Source of the DNA: DALYJJ01 sp031969915
GTDB taxonomy: Bacteria; Acidobacteriota; Terriglobia; Bryobacterales; Bryobacteraceae
NCBI GenBank assembly: GCA_031969915.1
Contig: DALYJJ010000003.1
Coordinates: forward strand, 28,115-92,114
Length of the DNA: 64,000 nucleotides
Direction: 5' to 3'
Shown: piece after piece, positions 40,242-48,450 of the stretch
Layout of the letters: every line of letters starts with the position of its first letter
How positions within the stretch are numbered: the first letter of the stretch is position 1
Translations under genes and position numbers: made by a program
The notes under the pieces: model-generated
Told to the model about the DNA's origin: nothing
Databases searched by the model: none
What the model saw: only the letters and a program-made list of their open reading frames with translations

Positions 40242-41372
40242 CTATCTCGTTAAAAACGGCCAACTTCCAGTCAATGTATATCCATATTTACTTACCGCAA
40301 TATATGCACCCGCAGCCAGTAGGAGGAGTACCAGGAGGACTATTCCCAAGGTCAATGCCCACGGGAAACGCTTGTTCTCCCGATGGAGGACCAGGAGATA
40401 GCTCGCAAACACACCGCCGAAATACAGTACCACCATAGGGGCGGCGAAGATGGTGAGGTTAAAGATATCGGGCGTCGGGGTCAAGATTGCGGCCACTACG
40501 ACGATGATCAGGATGGCGTACCGTGAGTTGGCCAACAAGAACTTGGGAGTGGTGATTCGAAGCAGCGTGAGGAAAAAAACCAGGACGGGGAGTTCGAAAA
40601 CCAGGGCCACGCCCAGAATCACATTAACGAACAAATCGAAATAGAAAGAGATTGAAATCATGGGCGTGACGCCCATGCCCGTGCCGATGCCCAGCAGGAA
40701 CCGCAGGCCCAGGCGGAACGCGACATAGTAGGCAAAGAGGCCGCCGCCAATGAACAAACCCGCGCTGCACAGCACGAACGGGGCGGCCCACCGCCGCTCC
40801 CGCTTGTACAGCCCGGGGGCGATAAACGACCAAACCTGATAGAGGATCCAGGGCGAAGCGAGGAAAATCGAGGTCAGGATCGGAAGCTTGAGCCAGATGA
40901 TATTGAACTGCTCCATGGGCTCGATTGCGACCAGATCGGGCTTGAGCCCCAACGATGTGAGCGCTGCGGCGGCGGGTGCGCGCACGGCGTTCCAGAGTTC
41001 TGCGGTGAAGGTCAGGCTGGCGACGAACGCGACGCCAAACCCCATCAGAATCTTGATGATGCGGGACCGAAGCTCCTCCAGGTGCTCGAGGAACGACATG
41101 CGCAGCATCCCTTCGTCCTCGTCGTCCTCGGGCTCTTCCGCCTCGGCGCTCTTCGGCGGAGCGGGCGGCGCCGGAGGCGGAGCGGGTTTGGCCTCCGCCA
41201 CCGCCGGTACGGAGGCCGCAGCCGCTGTGTCGCCGTAGTCGCGGTTCTCGTACCCGTACGGATCGTCGTAATAGGAAAGGCTTTCCGCCGCGGGTGTGGG
41301 ATCACCCGCGGCGGACGGCAAGGGTTCTTCCGCGGAGGTCTTGTTGGCCTCCGGATGCTGCTGATCTGACAT
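40242..41372 (-). CDS. tatC: Tat translocase subunit TatC with extended N-terminus
   Basis: TatC recognises the twin-arginine signal. From about residue 95 the protein is a normal TatC with six membrane helices: FLEHLEELRSRI, EPMEQFNIIWLKLPILTSIFLASPWILYQVWSFIAPGLYKRERR, and the later FELPVLVFFLTLL and ILTPTPDIFN segments. The first ~90 residues are an unusual acidic, Pro- and Tyr-rich extension (YYDDPYGYENRDYGD and PAPPPAPPAPP). Length is 376 aa against about 250 for E. coli TatC. It follows tatA by 15 bases. Confidence 0.95.
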   Translation of the reverse strand: MSDQQHPEANKTSAEEPLPSAAGDPTPAAESLSYYDDPYGYENRDYGDTAAAASVPAVAEAKPAPPPAPPAPPKSAEAEEPEDDEDEGMLRMSFLEHLEELRSRIIKILMGFGVAFVASLTFTAELWNAVRAPAAAALTSLGLKPDLVAIEPMEQFNIIWLKLPILTSIFLASPWILYQVWSFIAPGLYKRERRWAAPFVLCSAGLFIGGGLFAYYVAFRLGLRFLLGIGTGMGVTPMISISFYFDLFVNVILGVALVFELPVLVFFLTLLRITTPKFLLANSRYAILIIVVVAAILTPTPDIFNLTIFAAPMVVLYFGGVFASYLLVLHRENKRFPWALTLGIVLLVLLLLAAGAYIAVSKYGYTLTGSWPFLTR

Positions 41373-41387
41373 GGCTATCCGAACAAC

Positions 41388-41903
41388 CTAGGTTGCCAGC
41401 GAAGCCCCTTCGCCGGTGCGAACGCCATTCGGGCCGGTCTCCATGACGGGCTGCTGTTGGCCAGCGTCCGCCGTCTCGACGGTCCCGGAATCCGCGTCGC
41501 CTACGGGCACGGCGCCTTGCGCCACGGTGCCTTCAGGAGCCTGAACCGGACTGTCGGCGCCCGAACTTGCAGCAGCGCCTACTGATGTCGTGGTGGTGGC
41601 CGAAGCCGAGTCCTGCGTCGAGTTGTACCCAGAATCGTACCCGGTGTCGTAATACGAATCGTAGTTGTACGTGTTCTGGATATCCGCCGCATAACCCTGG
41701 GTCACTTCCTTAAGCGATTGGGTCTCCGTTTCGATGGAAGCCATCTCCCGGTCGAACTGAGCCTTCAGATCGCTGGAAGCCCGCCGGAACTCACCGATCG
41801 CTTTTGCAACGTTGCGACCCAACTCCGGCAATTTCTTCGGTCCGAAAATGAGCAGGGCCAGGACAAAGATAAACACGGTCTCCTGCCAGCCCAGTGGACC
41901 CAT
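41388..41903 (-). CDS. tatA: Tat translocase TatA/B-type subunit with long tail
   Basis: The single helix GWQETVFIFVLALLIFGPKKLPELGR, then the amphipathic NVAKAIGEFRRASSDL, are the standard TatA/TatB fold. The remaining residues (from about 65) form a long disordered tail that includes YNYDSYYDTGYDSGYNS and a Ser/Thr/Ala/Gly-rich stretch. The start ATG at 41903 is fixed by AGGAGG seven bases upstream (41911-41916). It is the first gene of a tatA-tatC unit. A separate TatB was not seen. Confidence 0.92.
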   Translation of the reverse strand: MGPLGWQETVFIFVLALLIFGPKKLPELGRNVAKAIGEFRRASSDLKAQFDREMASIETETQSLKEVTQGYAADIQNTYNYDSYYDTGYDSGYNSTQDSASATTTTSVGAAASSGADSPVQAPEGTVAQGAVPVGDADSGTVETADAGQQQPVMETGPNGVRTGEGASLAT

Positions 41904-41910
41904 CGGACAT

Positions 41911-41916
41911 CCTCCT
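41911..41916 (-). promoter_or_regulatory. ribosome binding site of tatA
   Basis: AGGAGG on the minus strand, seven bases before the ATG at 41903. It decides the start of tatA; the longer open frame upstream has no such site and would overlap the divergent gene. Confidence 0.75.
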
Positions 41917-41994
41917 GCGCGAAATGCGACATGCTCATGATACCAAACGCCTCTTCGGTTGAGCCCCAGCGCCCCTTTGTGATGTACTGCACCC

Positions 41995-42915
41995 ATGAGG
42001 CTCATGGCCTTCTTTCTCGCCCTTCTACCCGCCGCCGGGCAAGTGACGCTGAATCAGGTCTCCGACCGCATCACCATCGATATCGACGGCAAGCCATTCT
42101 CCGCTCTTTTCGTCGGCGCGTCCGTCAAAAAGCCGTATCTGCATCCTGTGCGGGCCGCTTCCGGTACCGTTGTCAGCCGGCTTTTTCCGATGGAGGCCGT
42201 CGAGGGAGAGAGCCGCGACCATCCGCACCACCGCGGCCTTTGGTACACGCACGGCGACGTCAACGGGATCGATTTCTGGGCTGAAGGCGCCGATGCCAGG
42301 CGTGGAACCGTGGTGCTCAAGAAGATCGTGGACATCAAGAGCGGTAAAAAGTCCGGTTCGCTGACCGCCAATTTCGATTGGACCAGCAAGCAGGGCCACG
42401 TGCTGCTCACCGAAACGCGGCGGATGACGTTCCACTCGCACCCCACGCTGCGCATCGTGGATGTCGATCTGACGCTCTCCGCGCCGGCCAAGGCGGTGCT
42501 CGGCGATACGAAGGAGGGCACGTTCGCCATCCGCCTGGCCGAACCGCTGATCGAGAAGAACGGCGGCCGGCTGGTGAATTCCGAGGGCCTCGCGGGCATG
42601 AAACAGGTGTGGGGCAAGCGCGCCCCCTGGGTGGATTACAACGGGAAGATCGGCGAGGAAGCCCTGGGCGTGGCGATCTTCGACCACCCCGCCAATCCCA
42701 AGCACCCCACCTACTGGCACGCGCGCGACTACGGCCTGTTCGCCGCGAATCCGTTCGGCGAGCACGATTTCTACAACGACAAGACCAGGAACGGCAGCCT
42801 GACCGTGGAGCCCGGCGCCCCGCTGCGGTTCCGCTACCGCGTGGTGGTCCATCCGGGCGACGAGAAGTCAGCCGGCATCGCCGAACTCTACAGGAAATTC
42901 GCCGCGGAGAAGTGA
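41995..42915 (+). CDS. DUF6807 (PmoA-like) secreted protein
   Basis: A signal peptide (MRLMAFFLALLPAAG) precedes a beta-rich protein of 306 aa. It contains VGASVKKPYLHPVRAASGTVVSRLFPMEAVEGESRDHPHHRGLWYTHGDVNGIDFW, the signature of the DUF6807 family. These proteins are often labelled methane oxygenase PmoA but are more likely carbohydrate-active or metal-binding proteins. The HPHHRGLWY cluster may form a metal site. The gene overlaps trmFO by one base (TGATG), an odd partner. Confidence 0.82.
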   Translation: MRLMAFFLALLPAAGQVTLNQVSDRITIDIDGKPFSALFVGASVKKPYLHPVRAASGTVVSRLFPMEAVEGESRDHPHHRGLWYTHGDVNGIDFWAEGADARRGTVVLKKIVDIKSGKKSGSLTANFDWTSKQGHVLLTETRRMTFHSHPTLRIVDVDLTLSAPAKAVLGDTKEGTFAIRLAEPLIEKNGGRLVNSEGLAGMKQVWGKRAPWVDYNGKIGEEALGVAIFDHPANPKHPTYWHARDYGLFAANPFGEHDFYNDKTRNGSLTVEPGAPLRFRYRVVVHPGDEKSAGIAELYRKFAAEK

Positions 42916-44258
42916 TGCGGATTCACGTCATCGGCGGCGGGCTGGCAGGGACGGAAGCCGCCTGGCAGGCCGCCGCGGCGGGCCTCTCCGTAGCGCTCTA
43001 TGAGATGCGTCCGCTGCGGCAAACCGCTGCGCATCGCACCGGGCGCCTGGCGGAGCTGGTCTGCTCCAATTCGCTCAAGAGCGAAAGTGAGAACAGCGCG
43101 CCGTGGCAACTGAAACGAGAGCTGCGGAGGCTCGATTCGCTGCTGCTGCGCGCCGCCGCGACGGCCCGCGTGCCCGGCGGGCATGCGCTCACGGTCGATC
43201 GGGAGGTGTTCGCGGAAGAGATCGAATCGGCGATCGCCGGGCATCCGCGCATTGAACTCCGGCGGGAGGAAGTGACCGCGCTGCCCGAAGGCGAGCCGGT
43301 GATTGTCGCCAGCGGGCCGCTTACCAGCGACGCACTGGCGCGCGACATCGCCGCCCGCACCGGGTCGTCGCACCTCTACTTCTACGACGCGATCAGCCCC
43401 ATCGTGGACGCCGAAACGATCGACTTCTCGATCGCGTTTCGCGCTTCGCGCTACGGCAAGTCGCTCGACGGCGGCGACGACTACGTGAATTGCCCATTCG
43501 ACAAACCGCAATACGAGGCCTTCGTGGATGCCGTGCTGGCGGCCGGGAGCGTCGACGCGCACATCCCCGAAGATGCCTGCCCGGCGAAGGTTCCGTTCTT
43601 CGAAGCATGCCTGCCGATTGAGGAACTGGCGCGCCGCGGGCGCGACACACTACGCTTCGGCCCCATGAAGCCGGTTGGCCTGGAGGATCCCCGCACCGGC
43701 CGCCGGCCCTATGCCGTGGTGCAGCTCCGGCAGGAGGACCTGCGCGCCGGGAGCTACAACCTGGTGGGCTTCCAAAACCACATGAAATTCGGCGAACAGG
43801 CGCGCGTGCTACGCCTGATCCCCGGTCTGGCGAACGCGTCGTTCCTTCGCTACGGTCAGATGCACCGCAACACGTACATCAACGCGCCCGCGCTGCTCAC
43901 ATCAACGCTGCAACTCCGCGCCGATCCCCGCATCTTCTTCGCGGGCCAGATTTCGGGCGTCGAAGGCTACGTCGAATCGATCGCCACGGGGCTGCTCGCT
44001 GGCCGGAACGCCGCTTCCTTCGTCGCCGGCGAGCCGCCGCGTCCGGCGCCACGCGAAAGCGCACTGGGCTCGCTCTGCGCCTACATCTCCGGCGCCGACC
44101 CGCGCCGCTATCAGCCGGCGAACATCGCCTTCGATCTCTTTCCGCCGCTCGACGAACAGACGAAGCACCGCCTGCGGCAGGACAAGAAGGCCCGGCACGC
44201 CGAGGTCTGCCGCCGCGCGATGGAAGCGCTGGAGGCCTACCGGGCGGTCCATGTCTGA
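42915..44258 (+). CDS. trmFO: tRNA (uracil-5-)-methyltransferase TrmFO (folate/FAD dependent)
   Basis: TrmFO makes m5U54 in the T loop of tRNA using methylene-tetrahydrofolate and FADH2. The 447-aa protein begins IHVIGGGLAGTEAAWQAAAAGLSVALYEMRP, the FAD-binding GxGxxG motif and the GidA-like follow-up. ELVCSNSLKSE near 50 and KPVGLEDPRTGRRPYAVVQLRQED near 255 are family blocks. The FAGQISGVEGYVESIATGLLAGRNAA segment ends the FAD domain. The start ATG at 42915 overlaps the preceding stop. Confidence 0.96.
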   Translation: MRIHVIGGGLAGTEAAWQAAAAGLSVALYEMRPLRQTAAHRTGRLAELVCSNSLKSESENSAPWQLKRELRRLDSLLLRAAATARVPGGHALTVDREVFAEEIESAIAGHPRIELRREEVTALPEGEPVIVASGPLTSDALARDIAARTGSSHLYFYDAISPIVDAETIDFSIAFRASRYGKSLDGGDDYVNCPFDKPQYEAFVDAVLAAGSVDAHIPEDACPAKVPFFEACLPIEELARRGRDTLRFGPMKPVGLEDPRTGRRPYAVVQLRQEDLRAGSYNLVGFQNHMKFGEQARVLRLIPGLANASFLRYGQMHRNTYINAPALLTSTLQLRADPRIFFAGQISGVEGYVESIATGLLAGRNAASFVAGEPPRPAPRESALGSLCAYISGADPRRYQPANIAFDLFPPLDEQTKHRLRQDKKARHAEVCRRAMEALEAYRAVHV

Positions 44259-45150
44259 ACTGGAGGGCTACGTTGAGGCGTACCTGGCGAGCCTCGCCAG
44301 GGAGAACGCTTCTCCGCACACCCTTCGCAACTACGGCATCGACCTGCGCGATTTCGCCGCCTACTTCACGCCGCCCGGAGGGGAGCCACCGGCGCCGGCG
44401 GAGTTCAACCCCTTCACGGTTCGTGAATGGCTGGGAAGCCTTCACGCGCGTGGCTTGACCGCCGCAACCGTGCGCCGCAAGTTAGCCGCTCTCCGCTCGT
44501 TCTTCCGGCACTTGCAGCGCGAAGGTGTTCTGATCGTCAACCACGCGAAATCGGCACGCACACCCAAGTCCTTCCAGAAGTTGCCCGACGTCCCTTCCGC
44601 CGAACTGGTCAACGGCCTGATCGACGAAATCGCCCTCGGCAGGCTCGACCGCCCCTTCCCCGCCCGCGACCTGGCGATCTTCGAACTGCTCTACGGCTGC
44701 GGCCTGCGAGTGAGCGAACTCACCGGCCTCGACCTGACGGACGTTGATCGCGGCGAACACTGGCTCCGCGTCCGCGGCAAGGGCCGGAAGGAGCGACAGG
44801 TCCCCTATGGCGGCAAGGCGGCCACGGCGCTCGAGCACTGGCTCGCCACCCGCCAGCCCGCGGACCCGGCGGACCGGGCCGTCTTCCTCAACCACAAAGG
44901 CCGCCGCCTGACCGCCCGCGGCGTCAGTTGGCTGGTAAAGATGTACGCGACGGCGCTCACGCCGGACCCGTCGCTCCACCCCCACTCCTTCCGCCACGCC
45001 TTCGCTACCCACCTGCTCTCCTCCGGCGCCGACCTTCGAGCGATCCAGGAATTGCTCGGCCACGCGCGCCTGTCTACCACCCAGAAGTACACGCAGGTCT
45101 CGCTGACCGACATCATGGCGGTGTACGACAAGGCGCACCCGAAGGCGTGA
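44251..45150 (+). CDS. xerC: XerC/XerD-type tyrosine recombinase
   Basis: This 299-aa site-specific recombinase resolves chromosome dimers at dif. The N-terminal SAM-like domain (EAYLASLARENASPHTLRNYGIDLRDFAAYF) is followed by the catalytic domain. Arg152 sits in YGCGLRVSELTGL, HPHSFRHAFATHLL near 245 holds the HxxR box, GHARLSTTQKYTQV gives the His and the nucleophile Tyr279. It overlaps trmFO by eight bases; the trmFO-xerC pair is also found in Firmicutes (there with hslVU). No dif-like site was identified. Confidence 0.93.
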   Translation: MSELEGYVEAYLASLARENASPHTLRNYGIDLRDFAAYFTPPGGEPPAPAEFNPFTVREWLGSLHARGLTAATVRRKLAALRSFFRHLQREGVLIVNHAKSARTPKSFQKLPDVPSAELVNGLIDEIALGRLDRPFPARDLAIFELLYGCGLRVSELTGLDLTDVDRGEHWLRVRGKGRKERQVPYGGKAATALEHWLATRQPADPADRAVFLNHKGRRLTARGVSWLVKMYATALTPDPSLHPHSFRHAFATHLLSSGADLRAIQELLGHARLSTTQKYTQVSLTDIMAVYDKAHPKA

Positions 45151-45397
45151 CCGGGGCGAGGTCCGTCGAGGGGAAGTTTGGCTGGGAAAAACACCCTAGC
45201 CTTGGGTAAAGCGCACGAACGCAGGGACCGATACCTGTACTAGGATGGCTTCGCGGCGGACTGAGCACGGTAGCGCAAGAGCCGGCGGCAGGGCAGGGCG
45301 GCTTGACACCCCTGTGCGCGGGCAGCGATTCTTGATAGGTGGTCTTGGCCGCCACGCAGAAAGCCCCGGCCCCTCGATTTCCGGACGTCCCTAATCT

Positions 45398-46240
45398 ATG
45401 AACGCCCCATCCACCGCAGACCGCCCGGTAGTTGTCATCCGGCCCTCCAAGGGCTGGGTCGACCTGTCGTTGAACGAGCTTTGGGTGTATCGGGAACTCG
45501 TTTATTTTCTTGCTGTTCGCGAGATCAAGGTGCGCTACAAGCAAACGGCTGTAGGCGTCGCCTGGGCAGTGATTCAACCGGTCATGACCATGGTCGTGTT
45601 CAGCGTCTTCTTCGGCCGGTTGGGCAAAATGCCGTCCGAGGGTGTCCCCTATCCGCTGTTCAGTTTCTCGGGCCTCGTTCCGTGGACGTTCTTCGTCAAC
45701 GGGTTGGCGCAGTCTTCCAATAGCCTGGTGGGGAATGCGAACCTGATCACGAAAGTCTATTTTCCCCGGCTGGTGATCCCGATCGCGGCCATTCTGTCCG
45801 GATTGTTGGATTTCCTGATCGCTTTCGGCTTATTGGTGATCATGATGATCGGCATGGGGTATCCGCCGGACTGGAAGGTCCTCTGGCTTCCGTTCTTCCT
45901 GCTGCTCGCGGTGACGACTTCCCTCGGGGTTGGCCTGTGGCTGTCCGCGCTGAACGTGGAGTATCGGGACGTTCGCTATATTGTTCCGTTTCTGTCCCAG
46001 TTCTGGATGTTCGCGACGCCGATTGCGTATTCATCGAGTTTGCTCAGCGAACCGTGGCGGACCCTCTACGGGCTGAATCCGATGGTTGGCGTTGTGGAAG
46101 GATTCCGTTGGTGTCTGTTAGGCCGAAGCAGCCCGCCCGGGGCCGTCACCGCCGTATCCGCGGCGATCGCTCTGTTGCTGCTGATCTCGGGACTCTTCTA
46201 CTTCCGCCGGATGGAGCGGACTTTTGCCGATGTGGTGTGA
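45398..46240 (+). CDS. ABC-2 type polysaccharide export permease (Wzm-like)
   Basis: The 280-aa protein has six membrane helices and the ABC2 membrane plan of O-antigen/teichoic acid exporters. It starts with an amphipathic N-terminus and ELWVYRELVYFLAVREIKVRYKQTAVGVAWAVIQPVMTMVVFSVFFG, diagnostic of Wzm/TagG. The last helix pair includes SAAIALLLLISGLFYFRRMERTFADVV. It is first in the glycan operon; its ATPase is the Wzt-like protein at 47161. The 247-bp leader upstream (45151-45397) contains a TTGACA at 45303 but no convincing -10 element. Confidence 0.9.
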   Translation: MNAPSTADRPVVVIRPSKGWVDLSLNELWVYRELVYFLAVREIKVRYKQTAVGVAWAVIQPVMTMVVFSVFFGRLGKMPSEGVPYPLFSFSGLVPWTFFVNGLAQSSNSLVGNANLITKVYFPRLVIPIAAILSGLLDFLIAFGLLVIMMIGMGYPPDWKVLWLPFFLLLAVTTSLGVGLWLSALNVEYRDVRYIVPFLSQFWMFATPIAYSSSLLSEPWRTLYGLNPMVGVVEGFRWCLLGRSSPPGAVTAVSAAIALLLLISGLFYFRRMERTFADVV

Positions 46241-46249
46241 CAGGAATCG

Positions 46250-47155
46250 ATGACACGTCTGTTTCGAAAAGCCGCGGGTTTCTTCCGTCACTTCGCTGAC
46301 TGGGCGCGGGGCGTCCGCCTGGATGCACCCCACATGCCGCTCTGGGACGCCATACGGTTTCACAGTCATCCGCTGCGAGGGGCGCTTCATCACTACGCCG
46401 GGTTGTCGCACTCCCCAGGGCCCGAACGGATCCGCCTCAAGAACTTCGGAACGTCCATTTGGATTCGTCCGAACACGTCCGACTATTCGGTGTACCGCCA
46501 GGTGTTCGTCGATCTCGAATACGGTCTTCTCGAAAAGCTCGAGAACGTGAACACGATCCTGGATTGCGGAGCGAATGTCGGGCTGGCGTCGGTGTACTTC
46601 TTGAGCCGTTTTCCCGCCGCCAGGGTCGTTTCCGTCGAACCGGATCCTGAGAACGCGGCCGTGGCCAGGCGCAACCTCGAGCCCTTCGGCCAGCGGGTAC
46701 AGTTGGTGCAAGCGGGCGTTTGGGGTCAGAGCACGACCCTGGCTCTGGTGCCGAGTTCGTACGGCGCTGGAAACAAATGGGGTATCTCTGTCCGCGCCGC
46801 CGCGCCCGAGGATGGGCCGGAGGTGGTCCGGCTTCCGGCCGTGGACATCCCCGCGCTGATCGCCAAGTCCGGCGGCGCTGCGATCGATATTCTGAAGATC
46901 GACATCGAGCGAAGCGAGATTGAAGTGTTCGGGCCGAGCAGCGCCGCGTGGCTCCCCTCGATTCGCAACCTGGTCATCGAGCTCCACGGGGACGATTGCG
47001 ACGAGGCGTTCTTCGGCGCGCTTCGTGAATGGAAGTACCGATTGGACCATTTTGGGGACCTCACGTACTGCTTCCACCTGGAGCGCGGGACGCAGGATAG
47101 CGCCACGCCGGCCGCGAGCGGCGCAGCCCCGATGGATGCCCGTTCTCGCTCCTGA
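46250..47155 (+). CDS. FkbM-family methyltransferase
   Basis: This 301-aa SAM-dependent methyltransferase usually acts on sugar hydroxyls of surface glycans or small molecules. NTILDCGANVGLASVYFLSRFP near 101-122 is the SAM loop, VVSVEPDPENAAVARRNL follows, and IDILKIDIERSEIEVF near 210 matches the FkbM hallmark KiDIEGsE, with Arg instead of Gly. It lies between the permease and the ATPase, 9 and 5 bases away. It may cap or modify the exported chain. Confidence 0.88.
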   Translation: MTRLFRKAAGFFRHFADWARGVRLDAPHMPLWDAIRFHSHPLRGALHHYAGLSHSPGPERIRLKNFGTSIWIRPNTSDYSVYRQVFVDLEYGLLEKLENVNTILDCGANVGLASVYFLSRFPAARVVSVEPDPENAAVARRNLEPFGQRVQLVQAGVWGQSTTLALVPSSYGAGNKWGISVRAAAPEDGPEVVRLPAVDIPALIAKSGGAAIDILKIDIERSEIEVFGPSSAAWLPSIRNLVIELHGDDCDEAFFGALREWKYRLDHFGDLTYCFHLERGTQDSATPAASGAAPMDARSRS

Positions 47156-47160
47156 CACCC

Positions 47161-48450
47161 ATGTCCACAGCCATCATCCAAGCACGGGATCTTGGTAAGC
47201 TCTACCGGATCGGCTCGCGCGCCAGAGGCTACAAAACGTTGCGCGACCAGATCAGCGGATGGTTTGGTCTCCTTGGCCGCAATGGCGGTGCTCGGGCCCA
47301 GGCCCGCGCCGAGAGCGAGTTCTGGGCGCTCCGCGAGATCGCCTTCGACGTGAATGAAGGGGACGTCATCGGCGTGGTGGGTCGGAACGGCGCCGGCAAA
47401 AGCACTCTCCTCAAGGTCCTTTCCCGCATCACCAGCCCGACCACGGGTTCCATTGAGATCCGTGGGCGCGTGGGCTCGCTGCTCGAGGTCGGCACCGGGT
47501 TCCACCCGGAGCTGACGGGCCGGGAAAACACATACATGAACGGTGCGATCCTCGGCATGTCGCAGGCCGAGATCAACAGCAAGTTCGACGACATTGTCGA
47601 CTTCGCCGAGGTGGCCAAGTTCATCGACACGCCGGTCAAGCACTATTCGAGCGGCATGTACCTGCGGCTTGCCTTTGCCGTGGCCGCGCACCTCGAACCG
47701 GAGATCCTCATCGTGGACGAGGTCCTGGCGGTGGGAGACGCGGCTTTCCAGAAGAAGTGCCTCGGCAAGATGGGAGAAGTGGCCGCGCGAGGGCGAACGG
47801 TGTTGTTTGTAAGCCATAACATGGTGGCGGTCGAGAAGCTTTGCACGCGAGGCATTGTTCTCGATCAAGGGCGGCTGGCCTTCGACGGATCGGCAAGCGA
47901 CGCCGTGGCTCGCTACCTGCAGGGCAATGGCTCTCTGGAGGCGCAGGATCTCCGCTCGGCTGGGCGCCGTGGGGGTTCGGGCGAGGTCCGGATCACGCGC
48001 TACGAGGTGATCTCGGCTACCGGAGCCTTGTTACGGGCTGGCCAGCCGATCACTATCCGGCTTCATTTCGAGTGCCATCAACGCATCTCCAAGCCGAGTT
48101 TCGCGGTCTCCATTGTTTCCCGCGGTGGGCAGGTTCTGTTTTCGGTCTACACGTCGGACCTTGGTTACGACATCCCCGAGATCGTCTCCGACGGCCACAT
48201 CGATCTCGAGATACCGCACCCCAATCTGCTCGCGGGCAGCTATCTGCTCCATTTCGGAATCGCGGACGACGTCACCAACCAGTGGTACGACCTGGTTACC
48301 GAAGGCGCCGAGTTGGAGATCGAGGCCGCCGACGTCTATGGAACCGGCCGCCAGCGGGCTGCCGCCTACAGCCTGTTGTTCTACCCCTGCCGCTGGTCGC
48401 TCACCACCGCGGCTCGTGAAGTCTCCGGCCCGGCGGGTGAGCGTTCGTGA
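47161..48450 (+). CDS. ABC transporter ATPase with C-terminal glycan-binding domain (Wzt-like)
   Basis: The ATPase half has GRNGAGKSTLLKVLSRI (Walker A, near 77), VKHYSSGMYLRLAFAVAAHLEPEILIVDEVLAVGDAAFQKKC (signature and Walker B) and LFVSHNM. From about residue 260 a beta-sandwich follows (VRITRYEVISATGALLRAGQPITIRLHFECHQ...LEIPHPNLLAGSYLLHFGI), the Wzt_C type. In E. coli O8/O9a this part reads the terminal modification of the finished O-chain and licenses export. Product length 429 aa. Confidence 0.93.
   Translation: MSTAIIQARDLGKLYRIGSRARGYKTLRDQISGWFGLLGRNGGARAQARAESEFWALREIAFDVNEGDVIGVVGRNGAGKSTLLKVLSRITSPTTGSIEIRGRVGSLLEVGTGFHPELTGRENTYMNGAILGMSQAEINSKFDDIVDFAEVAKFIDTPVKHYSSGMYLRLAFAVAAHLEPEILIVDEVLAVGDAAFQKKCLGKMGEVAARGRTVLFVSHNMVAVEKLCTRGIVLDQGRLAFDGSASDAVARYLQGNGSLEAQDLRSAGRRGGSGEVRITRYEVISATGALLRAGQPITIRLHFECHQRISKPSFAVSIVSRGGQVLFSVYTSDLGYDIPEIVSDGHIDLEIPHPNLLAGSYLLHFGIADDVTNQWYDLVTEGAELEIEAADVYGTGRQRAAAYSLLFYPCRWSLTTAAREVSGPAGERS

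Noticed and set aside
45303..45332. TTGACA-based sigma-70 promoter upstream of the glycan operon
   Set aside because: The -35 box is perfect, but no acceptable -10 hexamer lies at 16-18 bases; GATTCT is a poor match.
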